Assembly (NCBI RefSeq): GCF_024053505.1 | Contig: NZ_JAMXQS010000005.1 | Coordinates: forward strand, 248,001 to 312,000 | DNA length: 64,000 bases | Direction: 5' to 3' | From: Mesorhizobium liriopis | GTDB lineage: Bacteria; Pseudomonadota; Alphaproteobacteria; Rhizobiales; Rhizobiaceae | Part shown: positions 28,312 through 37,204 of the stretch, piece after piece | How positions within the stretch are numbered: position 1 is the stretch's first letter | Layout of the letters: the number at the start of each line of letters is the position of its first letter | The notes under the pieces: generated by a model | What the model saw: only the letters and a program-made list of their open reading frames with translations | Told to the model about the DNA's origin: nothing | Databases searched by the model: none | Translations under genes and position numbers: made by a program

Positions 28312-29007
28312 ATGAGAGACGCCATGATCGAAGAAACAGTGCAATCGCGCCTGGCAGAACTCGAAGCGGACAATGCAAGGCTGCGACGTCTGCTCGATAA
28401 AGGCGATGCACCGGGTGAATTGCGGCACCGGCTGCGCAACACGCTCGCCATGCTGCGCGCGGTGATCCGGCAGTCCGGCAAGGCCAAGGAGGACGTCACC
28501 GCCTATGTCGCCCATCTGGAAGACCGGATGGAAGCGCTGATGCGGGCGCAGCGCGCCATCGACGATCTCGGCGAAGTCGAACTCCACCGCATCATCGCGG
28601 AAGAGCTTCACCACTACGACGCATCGGAAGGCGAGCAGGTGACGCTGTCGGGTCCGAATGTTCTCCTGCAACCGCGCGCCACGCAAGTCATGTCGCTGGC
28701 CGTGCATGAACTGGCCGTCAACGCGGTGGAGCACGGTGCGCTCGTCGGCAAGGACGGCAAAGTGGATGTGACCTGGCACGTCTCCGGAAACGGAAACTCT
28801 CCCCAGCTTAGACTTGTCTGGAAAGAACGCGGGACGAAGCGGCTTCAGGCACCGGCGCATCGCGGTTTTGGAACGGAAGTGCTGCAGAACATGCTCGCCC
28901 ACGAGTTGAAGGCCAGAACCACGCTCACTTTCGAGCCAGACGGGCTTCGGTGCACGGTCGAGTTCCCGCTGACCGAACGTATCGGCCACGCCGCCGAACA
29001 CCCATGA
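28312..29007 (+). CDS. HWE-family histidine kinase without a sensor domain
   Basis: 231 residues. A coiled-coil-like N-terminus (SRLAELEADNARLRRLLDKG) leads directly into the phospho-acceptor region ELRHRLRNTLAMLRAVIRQ (His near residue 40), then the N-box AVHELAVNAVEHGAL, the WxE motif (WKE) and the glycine box GFGTEVLQNML. No PAS, GAF or membrane segment is present, so the input is probably another protein. Start ATG 28312; ATG 28324 is possible. It is 4 bp behind the Crp/Fnr gene, probably in one operon. Confidence 0.87.
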   Translation: MRDAMIEETVQSRLAELEADNARLRRLLDKGDAPGELRHRLRNTLAMLRAVIRQSGKAKEDVTAYVAHLEDRMEALMRAQRAIDDLGEVELHRIIAEELHHYDASEGEQVTLSGPNVLLQPRATQVMSLAVHELAVNAVEHGALVGKDGKVDVTWHVSGNGNSPQLRLVWKERGTKRLQAPAHRGFGTEVLQNMLAHELKARTTLTFEPDGLRCTVEFPLTERIGHAAEHP

Positions 29008-29010
29008 AAG

Positions 29011-29031
29011 GTCTCGGAACGCCACCGAGAC
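29011..29031 (+). terminator. Hairpin just after the small HWE kinase gene
   Basis: Perfect 7-bp stem GTCTCGG-AACGCCA-CCGAGAC starting 3 bp after the stop codon. There is no T-run, so if it terminates it does so weakly or with Rho. It lies between two convergent genes. Confidence 0.4.
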
Positions 29032-29103
29032 ACGGGGCAGGCGTGACACCGGGCAAGCGCCGTCGGCATGGGTCCTCGAAATCGTGCGGCCCTGGCATTC
29101 GCA

Positions 29104-29481
29104 CTATGCTCTGATCTTCAGGATATCCTCGACGCTTGCCACCAGCAGGTGATCGTCCATGCCCTTCTCCACCCGGCGAACATGCTGCCAGCATGATGGC
29201 AGGTCGCTTTCGTTGTAGCCCGTGCTGAACAGGAAGGGGATGCCGCGGCGGTCGAGCTTTTCCGCCACGGGATAGCTCCATTCGCCGCCGAGATTGATGT
29301 CGAGAACGGCCGCATCGAGGCTGGGCTCCTTGTCGATCAGAGCGAGCGCGTCCGAGACCGAGGCAACAGGGCCGACGACGGTGAGGCCCTCCTCGACGAG
29401 CATGCGGCGGAGTTCCTGGGCAAGAAAGTATTCGTCCTCGACAATGAGGACGCGCGAGCCACGAAGCGATGGTTCAGTCAT
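29104..29481 (-). CDS. Single-domain response regulator
   Basis: Receiver-only protein, 125 residues from ATG 29481 (MTEPSLRGSRVLIVEDEYFL). Acidic pocket in VEDE, phospho-acceptor Asp in VLDINLGG, Thr in FSTGY. The usual conserved Lys-Pro is replaced by Lys-Gly (VEKGMDD). Without an output domain it is likely a phospho-shuttle or sink for the large kinase, whose gene it overlaps by 8 bp (ATGACTGA). A paralogue at 41248 follows the broken kinase. Confidence 0.9.
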   Translation of the reverse strand: MTEPSLRGSRVLIVEDEYFLAQELRRMLVEEGLTVVGPVASVSDALALIDKEPSLDAAVLDINLGGEWSYPVAEKLDRRGIPFLFSTGYNESDLPSCWQHVRRVEKGMDDHLLVASVEDILKIRA

Positions 29482-32400
29482 CGTCTTCTGCCTTTCCTGC
29501 GGATTTTTCCGAAACGGCGAGCGCGATCGTACAGCGAACGCCGTCGTCTTCCATGACGTATGTTGTTCTGGCGCCCAGTTGGTAAGGCAAGGCACGCTCG
29601 ATCAATTGCCGTCCCGCGCCGCCACCTTGAGCAGGAGCATCCTTGGGTGGCATCGCCACGCCATGCTCGCGCCAATCGACATAGAGCCAGGGCTGGCCCG
29701 CCTCCCGGCCGAGGCTCCATTCGACGCTCAGCCGACCGCTTATTTCACCGTTCTGCTCTTTGAGCGCGCCATACTTCACGGCATTGGTCGCAAGCTCGTG
29801 AAGTGCCAGCGCGAAGGTCTGCACGGTCGACGAGCGCAGGAGTACGCCGCCCGGCCCGTTCAGCGTTACGCGCCCCTTTTCCTTCGCCAAGGGCCCGAGC
29901 GCCTCGATCTCCGTCCGGATCAGTTCGTCGAAGGTGATGCGATTTTCCCCGCTTAGGCGCGACAGGAGGTTCTGCACACGGGTCAGGGCCGCCATCCGGT
30001 CGCGAAACCGCGGCGCGAAGTCGGAAAGGTTTTCGCTAGTCCGCAACATCTGTTCGCTGACCGCACGCACCACGCCCATCAGGTTCTTCGTACGGTGCTG
30101 AAGCTCGGCAACGAGAACCGCCATGCGGTCCTCGCTCTCGCGGCGCGCCGTGGTCTCGACCATGGCACCGATCATGCGGATCGGCTGGTTCTGGGTATCG
30201 TAGAAGAAGCGTCCTCGGGCGTTCAGCCAGTGGACCGATCCATCGGGATGGAGCACGCGGAACTCACGTACATATTCCTCACGCGTTTCCATGGCACGAT
30301 GAAGCGCGGCTTCGGTTTCGGCACGATCCTCTGGATGAATGGGCGCGGCCCACGTCTCGTAGCTCGGCGTGACGCCGTTGACAGGGTAGCCTTCCATGCG
30401 GAAGTGCTCCGCAGACCAATCGATTTCGCCCGTCCGCATGTTCCAGTCCCACAAGCCGACCTGCGCGACATCCATCGCGCTGCGCAGGCGCCCCTCGCTT
30501 TCGATCAACCGTGCTTCGACCGCCTTGCTTTCGGTGATGTCGCGCCCGATGCCGCAGATGCGGATGATGCGGCCCGTGCCGTCATAGATCGGAAAATCGG
30601 TGTTGCGCAGCCAGCGCACCTGCCCATCGACCGGCCGCCGGATCCGGTACTCGAACGAAACGCGCTCGCCACCCCCGACCTTTCGGATCATGTCGAGAGC
30701 GCGTTCCCGGTCATCCGGCACGATCAGCTCGGCCCAGTTACGGAAATTATTGCCCGTCAGCGCGTCCTCCCGCGACAGGCCGTAGATCGTTTCGAAAGCC
30801 GGCGTCAGGTACTCCCAGGACAGTGTCTCGGCATCCCTAATCCACAGCACATCCTGCGAAGCCTTACCGAACTGGCGAAAACGCTCCTCGCTCCCACGCA
30901 GCGCCACCTCCGCACGCGCCCGCTCGGCCGCTGCCCAAGTGCGCTCGGCGACCTCCTGGACGAGCACCACCTCATCGTCGGACCAGTCTCGCGCCTCGAT
31001 GCAATGCACGCCGAACTCGGCCATGAGCCGCCCGCCCTTGGCAAGGGGCGCGACGATGGCGGCGCGCACACCGGCCTTTTGCCACGCGGCTCGCTCTGCC
31101 GCGCCAAAAGCCGGATCGCGATCGACGTCCCTGACCACAAGCGGTTCGCCGCGATAGCGGGCAGCCATCGTGTGCGCGCCGAACGGGTCGAAGGTAAAGC
31201 GGTCCGGGAATCTGGCGACGAGCGGCTGATCGTCAGCCGATTGGCGGACGAACTGGACGCGTATCCTTCCCGCCTCGGTGCCATGTTCGCCCTCGACTTC
31301 GGCATACATCGTACGGTCGACACCGAGGTGCTCCGCCACCAGCCGCGTGGTGGTCGTTTGAACGTCGTACGCGTCGGGGATCAGGCGCAGAGCGTCGCTG
31401 AGCTTGAGCAGAAAGGCCTGCCGTTCCTGAAGTTCCCGCAGTTCCCGCTCGGCTTCGACCCGGTCCGTAATATCGATGGAAGCGCCGACATGGCCAGCGT
31501 AGTTCTTATTGGCGTCCAGAAGCGGCCGCGCATGGTTCTCGAACCAGCGCCAAGTCCCATCATGGCGTTCGATGCGACTGGTTTTTTGCCACGCCCGCTC
31601 GGCTTGGACGGCCGCGAGATAGTCGGCCACGTGGGCCGGGGCTTCGTCGGGATGGAATAGCCTCTGCCAGCCACCGCCACGGATCTCATCCGCGGACTTG
31701 CCGGTAAAGTCGAGAAAGTTGCGATTGATGAACAGGTTCTCTCCCTTGGCATCGTTGCGCCAGATCAGTGCAGGCGCCGTGTCGGCCAAGGTGCGGAACT
31801 GCTCCTCGCTTTCACGAAGAGCCGCTTCGATCTGCTTGCGGCGGGTTATGTTGGTGAAGAGGATCGCAACGCGGTTGCCGTCTCGATCTAACGTGAAGAT
31901 GTTCAGGTCAAAGGTACGGCCAAGCATATGCTCCGTTTCCTCGATACGGATCGGCTCCCCCGTATCCAGCGCCTTGCCGTAAAGCTCAGTCCAGCGCTGA
32001 TTGGGCGTCCCAAGCAGTTCTGTCGCTGTCTTGCCGACAGGGTAAGGCATTGATGTGTGTTCCATGAAGGCGGGATTCGCATCAAGAAAGCGAAAATCCA
32101 CCCAATGGCCGGCGTCGTCCTTGAGCATCTCAACGACCGCATACGCCTCGTCCATGGATTCAAAGAGGGCACGATATTTCTCTTCGCTTGCGCGTAAAGC
32201 CGCCTCGGCATGCTTGCGGGCGTCGATGTTGATATTCATCCCGGCCCACTTCTCGACCTTGCCGCTTGCATCGAGCACTGGCGCTGCGAGAATGTTCGTC
32301 CAGTGCCATCCGCCATCTGGGGACCGAAGACGGAATTCCGCGTTGACCGGCTCGCGAGCGGCGATTGCCTCGCGCCATCGTCGCTCGGCATAGGCGCGAT

Positions 32401-33982
32401 CATCGGGATGGATGGCATCCAACCATCCTTCGCCACGCCACTGTTCGAAAGTCTGCCCGGTATAGGCACGCCAGCTTGGGCTGTCGGCAGTGATCACGCC
32501 ATCGGCATCGGTTTCCCACATCGTCTGGGTCCAGCTGTCGATCAAAAGGCGGTGTCTTGCCTCGCTCTCGCGCAGGGCCGCCTCGGCCCGGGCGCGCTCG
32601 ACAGCAGTCCAGATGCGCTCGGCGGCATCCTCAACGAGCGAGACGTCCTGCGCGGTCCACTCGCGCCTGCGCCTGTCATGCACGCTGAGCGTCATAACCA
32701 GCCGGCCAGCTTTGACGCGCGGCACGGTGATCGCCGCTTGCAACCCGGTACTTCGCAGGAATTCCTTTTCTTCTTCCGATATCCTGGGATCATGCGCGAC
32801 CTCGGTCAGCACCACCGTGTGGCCGGAACGGATCAGGCCTGCCAGCCTGTCGCCATAGACCTTCACCGGGAAGCGGCGGACCATCGGCGATCCGAAGCGG
32901 ACGGATTCTCCGCGCAGTTCGGCAATCTCCGCGCCCGGAAGGTCGTCGACGATCGCCGCATACTGAGCGCGGCTCGCCTGCAATTCTTCGACCAGAACCC
33001 GGCAGGCTGCCTCCGCAACCGCGCCGGGATCGCTGAGGGGTTGTAGCCTGTCGCTCAGCTCCAGGAGAAACGCCTGCCGCCTCTCACTCTGTCGCAACAC
33101 CTCGTTTGCGCGTTTCTGATCGGTGATGTCGAGGTGAGCACCGACCAGCCGCACCGCCTTGCCGTCCGTGTCTCTCGTGATGTCGGCACGCGCGCGGATC
33201 CAGCGGACCGCGCCATCCGATGGGCGAATGATGCGATATTCGCTGTCGTAGCTCGTCCCGTCGCCGTTCAACGCAACGCGCAATTGTGCTTCGGCATTCG
33301 CGCGGTCCGCAGGATGCACCCGCTCGCGCCACTTCTCGTGCGTTTCCTGCCGCGGGGTCGGCGGCAATCCGTGGAGGCGCAGATATTCGGGCGACCGCCA
33401 GCTGGTCATGTTGTCGGCGATATCGATGTCGAGCCCGCCAACCTCGCCGATGCGCTGCACCCGCTCCAAGTCCGCTTCGCGCACACGCAGTGTCGCTTCC
33501 GCCCGGTCGGCGCGGAGCTTATCAGAGGCATCGACCACAACGCCCAAAAGGCCGGCGACTGCGCCGCTTTCGTCGCGCAATGGCGAGAAGGAGAAGGTCC
33601 ACCAACCTCCCTCACTATGCCCATCCCGCGTCGTCACCAGCGGCAGGGCATCGAAGGCGATGGCCTCGCCAGCCTGGATCCTCTCGGCGAGCCGCTTGAT
33701 CTCGTTCCACAGGCTGGGCCACGCCATATCGAGCGGCATGCCGAGCGCGTGTGGATGATAGTCTCCCAGGATAGCGGCGCAGGCATTGTTATAGAAAAGG
33801 ATGCGCTCCGGTCCCCAGGCAAGCATCATCGCCTGGCGGGATGCGAGCGAGAGATCGACAATCGTCTTCAGGCATTGCGGCCAAGTTCCAACGCTCCCGA
33901 GCGGGGTCGCTGACCAATCCTGCCCGCGTACGCGGCGAGCCATCTCTCCATCGCCGATCGGCCATGCTTCGCTGCTCGCCAT
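29474..33982 (-). CDS. Giant multi-PAS/GAF HWE-family histidine kinase
   Basis: Cytoplasmic sensor kinase, 1502 residues from ATG 33982; ATG 33994 is 4 codons upstream and also possible. Approximate order: PAS-like 35-160 (GDGEMARRVRGQDWSATPLG), PAS/PAC 180-300, GAF 310-460, three PAS 475-860, GAF 870-1030, two PAS 1045-1290, then the HWE kinase core. The phospho-acceptor box is AELQHRTKNLMGVVRAVSEQ (His ~1296), N-box LALHELATNAVKYGAL, and WxE as WRE. No membrane segment. Repeated RxxExALRESE linkers join the PAS modules. It overlaps the receiver gene at its 3' end. The broken locus at 37205 is its closest relative in the window. Confidence 0.9.
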   Translation of the reverse strand: MASSEAWPIGDGEMARRVRGQDWSATPLGSVGTWPQCLKTIVDLSLASRQAMMLAWGPERILFYNNACAAILGDYHPHALGMPLDMAWPSLWNEIKRLAERIQAGEAIAFDALPLVTTRDGHSEGGWWTFSFSPLRDESGAVAGLLGVVVDASDKLRADRAEATLRVREADLERVQRIGEVGGLDIDIADNMTSWRSPEYLRLHGLPPTPRQETHEKWRERVHPADRANAEAQLRVALNGDGTSYDSEYRIIRPSDGAVRWIRARADITRDTDGKAVRLVGAHLDITDQKRANEVLRQSERRQAFLLELSDRLQPLSDPGAVAEAACRVLVEELQASRAQYAAIVDDLPGAEIAELRGESVRFGSPMVRRFPVKVYGDRLAGLIRSGHTVVLTEVAHDPRISEEEKEFLRSTGLQAAITVPRVKAGRLVMTLSVHDRRRREWTAQDVSLVEDAAERIWTAVERARAEAALRESEARHRLLIDSWTQTMWETDADGVITADSPSWRAYTGQTFEQWRGEGWLDAIHPDDRAYAERRWREAIAAREPVNAEFRLRSPDGGWHWTNILAAPVLDASGKVEKWAGMNINIDARKHAEAALRASEEKYRALFESMDEAYAVVEMLKDDAGHWVDFRFLDANPAFMEHTSMPYPVGKTATELLGTPNQRWTELYGKALDTGEPIRIEETEHMLGRTFDLNIFTLDRDGNRVAILFTNITRRKQIEAALRESEEQFRTLADTAPALIWRNDAKGENLFINRNFLDFTGKSADEIRGGGWQRLFHPDEAPAHVADYLAAVQAERAWQKTSRIERHDGTWRWFENHARPLLDANKNYAGHVGASIDITDRVEAERELRELQERQAFLLKLSDALRLIPDAYDVQTTTTRLVAEHLGVDRTMYAEVEGEHGTEAGRIRVQFVRQSADDQPLVARFPDRFTFDPFGAHTMAARYRGEPLVVRDVDRDPAFGAAERAAWQKAGVRAAIVAPLAKGGRLMAEFGVHCIEARDWSDDEVVLVQEVAERTWAAAERARAEVALRGSEERFRQFGKASQDVLWIRDAETLSWEYLTPAFETIYGLSREDALTGNNFRNWAELIVPDDRERALDMIRKVGGGERVSFEYRIRRPVDGQVRWLRNTDFPIYDGTGRIIRICGIGRDITESKAVEARLIESEGRLRSAMDVAQVGLWDWNMRTGEIDWSAEHFRMEGYPVNGVTPSYETWAAPIHPEDRAETEAALHRAMETREEYVREFRVLHPDGSVHWLNARGRFFYDTQNQPIRMIGAMVETTARRESEDRMAVLVAELQHRTKNLMGVVRAVSEQMLRTSENLSDFAPRFRDRMAALTRVQNLLSRLSGENRITFDELIRTEIEALGPLAKEKGRVTLNGPGGVLLRSSTVQTFALALHELATNAVKYGALKEQNGEISGRLSVEWSLGREAGQPWLYVDWREHGVAMPPKDAPAQGGGAGRQLIERALPYQLGARTTYVMEDDGVRCTIALAVSEKSAGKAEDDD

Positions 33983-33994
33983 CACCCTTCCCAT

Positions 33995-34804
33995 CAGAAG
34001 CGGATTCTGGAATCATCGACAGCGCTCGACCGTCCAATTCAGCCAGATGCGGACGGCTCCGCCTTTGGCGGAGAGCACGATCACGGTGTCGCCGCACCAA
34101 CATTCATCAAGACACCGACACCAAGATCGCACGGTGTAGAGCCGTCTCCGAACGACGCCGGCGACGATCCGTCTTGCTCAGTGTCGCTGGATGACGAGCC
34201 CACCGCAAGTTCGGAGTTGATGACCAGGATCGCTGATCTTCTTCTGGGATCTCTCATAAACGCGTCATCTTGACGGGGATGTTCGGCGTCCCGCACTGCC
34301 GCGTCCTGAAACCGCGACAGGTTTCCAGACCGGAAGGGGCGTCATGCAAGGGCACCCCACGCTCGTGACGAGGGTCGGAACAACCTTGTCGGCCGCAATA
34401 GGGTGACCGAACTCAAGGATCGAATTTCGATCCCATCTAATCGGCTCAAGAGGGCGCTGGCCGCAAGACTGTGCCGTTATTCGCCGTAAGGAAGAAAGCG
34501 ACAGGCAAGAGCCCAGGGTCGGATCATTCCATGATGGCGGCGCAGGCCCTGGAATTGGCTTCCGGATGGCATGTGATTTCGGCGTCAAGGGGTCTCGATA
34601 AGGAACGCGACCTGCCGTGCAGGCCATTGCTCACCTCGACAAGACAACCTGCTTTCGGCTCGCCGGCCGACGCGGCTCCGTTAGCAAGCCGCATCGCGAG
34701 GATCGGTCTCGGGTGTGGAAGGCGTAACGTTTCATTCCGCAATATGAGGCGCGTGGAAAGGCTCGATCTCTTGCGAATATCCTACGTCCTTTCGACCTAT
34801 GCAC
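33995..34804. other. Intergenic region without a convincing gene
   Basis: About 810 bp separating the giant kinase gene from a small gene at 34805. Open frames here are short and rich in Arg, Ser and Pro. One clear hairpin, CTCCGCC-TTT-GGCGGAG, lies at 34057-34073, upstream of the kinase gene. Base composition is lower in GC than the flanking genes, which would fit decayed or regulatory DNA; nothing further is recognised. Confidence 0.5.
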
Positions 34805-35017
34805 TTAGGGTGCGTCGAGAACATCGGTGATTTCGGCATAGGTGCACTTCAGCAGAGCGGCTATCTCCGTCAGACCACGCCCCATGCCGGATAGGCGCAG
34901 GATCTCATCCTTGCGGCTTCGCTGTTGGAATGGTGAGACACCGATCGATCGACGCAGATATTCAGGCACCTGATCCTGTGCGTCTTCCAGGTGAGCGGGA
35001 ATCTGTCTGCTTGCCAT
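34805..35017 (-). CDS. Small hypothetical protein
   Basis: 70 residues from ATG 35017 (MASRQIPAHLEDAQDQVPEY), preceded by a strong AAGGAGGG about 6 nt upstream, which decides the start over a longer frame. The C-terminal half (SRKDEILRLSGMGRGLTEIA followed by ALLKCTYAEITDVL) reads like a short helix-turn-helix, but I do not recognise the family. It faces the tiny membrane-protein genes on the other strand, with 267 bp between the starts. Confidence 0.55.
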   Translation of the reverse strand: MASRQIPAHLEDAQDQVPEYLRRSIGVSPFQQRSRKDEILRLSGMGRGLTEIAALLKCTYAEITDVLDAP

Positions 35018-35226
35018 GGGTTCCCTCCTTCCCACTCTCAGCCGCAAGGTCGCATGGCCCGGTGATCGCGCCACAACATAGATCAAGGACGCATCAGCTT
35101 GGTTCGCGGCGAAACGAGTTTTCACTTCGCGACGAATTTGGCAGCCTCGACGTGAGATGGCCGGTAGTCAACGTCCCCTTCCCCAGCCTTGCTGCAACAA
35201 GCCCCTCTTCACGCTTTGTATGAAAC

Positions 35227-35262
35227 TTGCAGCCGGTCCGAAGCGTGTCTCGAAACGAGACA
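35227..35262 (+). promoter_or_regulatory. Palindrome-containing promoter, copy 1
   Basis: A TTGCA (35227-35231) is followed after exactly 17 nt by CTCGAA, which lies inside the perfect palindrome TGTCTCG-AAA-CGAGACA (35246-35262). The ATG of the downstream gene is 22 nt past the palindrome. The same arrangement, with the identical 17-bp palindrome, recurs at 35440-35475. TTGCA could serve as a -35 element with the palindrome covering the -10 position, as expected for a repressor operator; the regulator is unknown. Confidence 0.65.
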
Positions 35263-35284
35263 TTGCTCGGAGAGGTGCAGGCAG

Positions 35285-35389
35285 ATGACGAAGCGGACAC
35301 GTGAAAACCTGACTCTGGTCGGTTTGGGTGTCTTTACCTTGATGGGTCTCGCTGGGCTGACCGCCCTCGTTATCCTCGCAGACTTCTAA
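35285..35389 (+). CDS. Tiny single-pass membrane protein, copy 1
   Basis: 34 residues: basic N-terminus MTKRTRENLT, then one hydrophobic helix (LVGLGVFTLMGLAGLTALVI) ending ADF. GGAGAGG lies upstream of the ATG. Too short for database-style family assignment, but support comes from the Shine-Dalgarno sequence, the promoter-palindrome unit upstream and a second gene of the same design 106 bp downstream (35495). Role unknown; tiny membrane proteins often bind larger envelope complexes. Confidence 0.6.
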   Translation: MTKRTRENLTLVGLGVFTLMGLAGLTALVILADF

Positions 35390-35439
35390 CTTTCAGCCTG
35401 TCGGCACGGACCCTCCGCTCGAAGGTCCCGGCACAAGAG

Positions 35440-35475
35440 TTGCACCCTCTCTTTTCGTTGTCTCGAAACGAGACA
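35440..35475 (+). promoter_or_regulatory. Palindrome-containing promoter, copy 2
   Basis: TTGCA (35440-35444), exactly 17 nt, then CTCGAA within TGTCTCG-AAA-CGAGACA (35459-35475). The palindrome is identical to copy 1, while the 17-nt spacers differ completely (GCCGG.. against CCCTC..), so conservation is of the elements and not of a recent duplication. The ATG lies 19 nt past the palindrome. Confidence 0.65.
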
Positions 35476-35494
35476 GCATCTGGGAGGAATTGCC

Positions 35495-35596
35495 ATGTCA
35501 AACGAATCTAAACATGCGCTTCAGGCCGCAGCTCTCGGTCTTCTGACGCTTGGCGGGGTCCTGCTTTACGCGGCAATGATTACAGGACGCGTCTGA
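35495..35596 (+). CDS. Tiny single-pass membrane protein, copy 2
   Basis: 33 residues: MSNESKHALQ, a hydrophobic helix (AAALGLLTLGGVLLYAAMI) and a short TGRV tail. GGGAGGAA stands 5 nt before the ATG. It shares size, topology and upstream element with the gene at 35285 but little sequence identity beyond the LGLLTL/LGVFTL region. No family recognised. Confidence 0.6.
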   Translation: MSNESKHALQAAALGLLTLGGVLLYAAMITGRV

Positions 35597-35887
35597 GGGC
35601 GACAGGCGGACCGCGTTCGCCACCAAGTATTCCGAGGATCGGAACCGTCGAACTTACGAACAGGGTCTGGGATTGAGCCGGCAACGCGTGTCGGGTTCAA
35701 GTCGAGATTGACCGAAGGTTGCGGTCCCGTTTTCAGGCTCCACCTCGACCTGCATTTCTCACTTCTGCGCTTCCCGCTTGCTGTCTCCGATGTGCTCGCG
35801 CCTGCGAGCGCAGCGGATCATTTGGGCAGTTCGCGTGTTTACCAATGCCATTTGCCGGCTTCGGCTTGAAGCGAGGGAGACGAACTG

Positions 35888-36724
35888 TTGCAGCGTGGAA
35901 CAGCCACACATTTGGCTCGCGTCGGCTATGCGGCCCGAGGGGTTGTCTATCTGGTGCTTGGAGGACTGGCGTCCGTCGCAGCTCTCGGCTCGGGCGGAGC
36001 CGTCACCGACACGCAGGGTGTTTTTCAGGAGATCATTTCACAACCGTTCGGGGAGTTCCTTCTCGCCATCGTGGCCTTCGGTCTCCTCTGCTTTGCCCTT
36101 TGGCGTGTGGCTCAGTCCCTCTTCGATGCCGACCGGCTCGGCACTGACGGCAAGGCCGTGTTGCGGCGGATAAGCTGCGGTGTCAGCGCGATCATGAACG
36201 GCGCTCTCGCCGTTTCAGCGGCCGGAATTGTTCTGGGCAATGCGACTTCGGGGAACGGAGAAAGTTCTGCACAGGACTGGACCGCAACACTGATGGCGGC
36301 TCCCTTCGGGCGCTGGCTCGTCGCTGCCGTAGGGCTTGCGATTGTGGGTACGGGATTTGCTCTGGGCTGGAAAGCCGTGAAGGGCGATGTGCTGAAACAT
36401 CTTGAGCTGGGTGCGCGGCAGCGCCGGTGGGCCGGGCTTATGGGAAAAGCAGGCTATGTCGCCCGCGGTCTTGTGTTCCTCATTATCGGAGGCTTCCTGA
36501 TGCTGGCGGCCCTTCATGCCAATCCTGCGGAGGCGACCGGGCTGACGGGGGCCTTGAGGGCTCTCGCAGATCAACCCTATGGATGGCTGTTGTTCGCGTT
36601 CACAGCATTGGGTCTCTTTGCCTTTGGTGCCTTCCAGTTGGTTGTCGCAGCATTCCGCCGGATCGATGCCCCGGACCTCAACGACCTGAGATCAAAGGTC
36701 CCAGGCGGCGTGCCGAGCCTCTGA
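35888..36724 (+). CDS. DUF1206 membrane protein
   Basis: 278 residues, six predicted membrane segments in three repeated helix pairs; repeat openings are VGYAARGVVYLVLGGLA (~13-29), an internal SCGVSAIMNGALAVSAAGIV, and AGYVARGLVFLIIGGFLML (~190-208). This three-fold pattern is DUF1206. It starts at TTG 35888, with GGGAG about 10 nt upstream; no ATG fits the repeat. Function of the family is unknown. It stands alone between the tiny membrane genes and the kinase pseudogene. Confidence 0.85.
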   Translation: MQRGTATHLARVGYAARGVVYLVLGGLASVAALGSGGAVTDTQGVFQEIISQPFGEFLLAIVAFGLLCFALWRVAQSLFDADRLGTDGKAVLRRISCGVSAIMNGALAVSAAGIVLGNATSGNGESSAQDWTATLMAAPFGRWLVAAVGLAIVGTGFALGWKAVKGDVLKHLELGARQRRWAGLMGKAGYVARGLVFLIIGGFLMLAALHANPAEATGLTGALRALADQPYGWLLFAFTALGLFAFGAFQLVVAAFRRIDAPDLNDLRSKVPGGVPSL

Positions 36725-37204
36725 GGTCGGCCGATAGGGGATTGTCGGCCAGTCCCTTTCGACGCCTTTCCAATAGCCCTCCCGCACGCTTCGGATAGCC
36801 CGCGCAAGCGATTGGCCTGGGTATCGTTCATGAGACGGCGCGGGATCGGTCCGGGCCGAAACCGGATGTCGTTCTCACGGCTGACTTCATCCGCGATCCG
36901 GAAGTCGGGACGCGCTTCGCCTCACTCACGCTCACCTTTGCATTCGCCGGCACAGCACCCGAACTGGCGGCACAATATGTCGGCGCTGCCTTCATCGGCC
37001 CAAGCGCAGATATGCTGCCGATCTGCTTGCTGCCCATGGTTGAAGGAGGGCCCAAAGCTTTCGCGGTGTGATAGGCTTGATGGAGCGATGCCTTACGTTT
37101 CAAATCCAAACTGCCAGCGGGAACTGCGTGTCTCCAAAGCTGTCATTTGTTGCGGTCGGCTTGGCGATCCTATGCGCAGCTGGGCTGAAGCGGAGCAGGG
37201 CTGA
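36725..37204. other. Intergenic region with an open frame lacking a start codon
   Basis: About 480 bp. From 36799 to 37071 a plus-strand frame runs 90 codons with protein-like content (for example DVVLTADFIRDPEVGTRFAS) but has no usable start codon near its beginning. It may be the tail of a decayed gene; no family recognised. The remainder shows nothing. Confidence 0.35.

Noticed and set aside
29011-29031. GTCTCGG hairpin as a third copy of the twin palindrome
   Set aside because: It shares only GTCTCG/CGAGAC; the spacer is 9 nt between those arms instead of 3, and it sits after a stop codon rather than in a promoter.
30095-31660. 521-codon open frame on the plus strand inside the giant kinase gene
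   Set aside because: It is exactly antisense to recognisable PAS/GAF domains; long antisense frames are expected in DNA this rich in GC, and its translation resembles no family.
36799-37071. 90-codon open frame with protein-like content
   Set aside because: It lacks a usable start codon and I recognise no family; listed only as a possible gene remnant in the intergenic entry.
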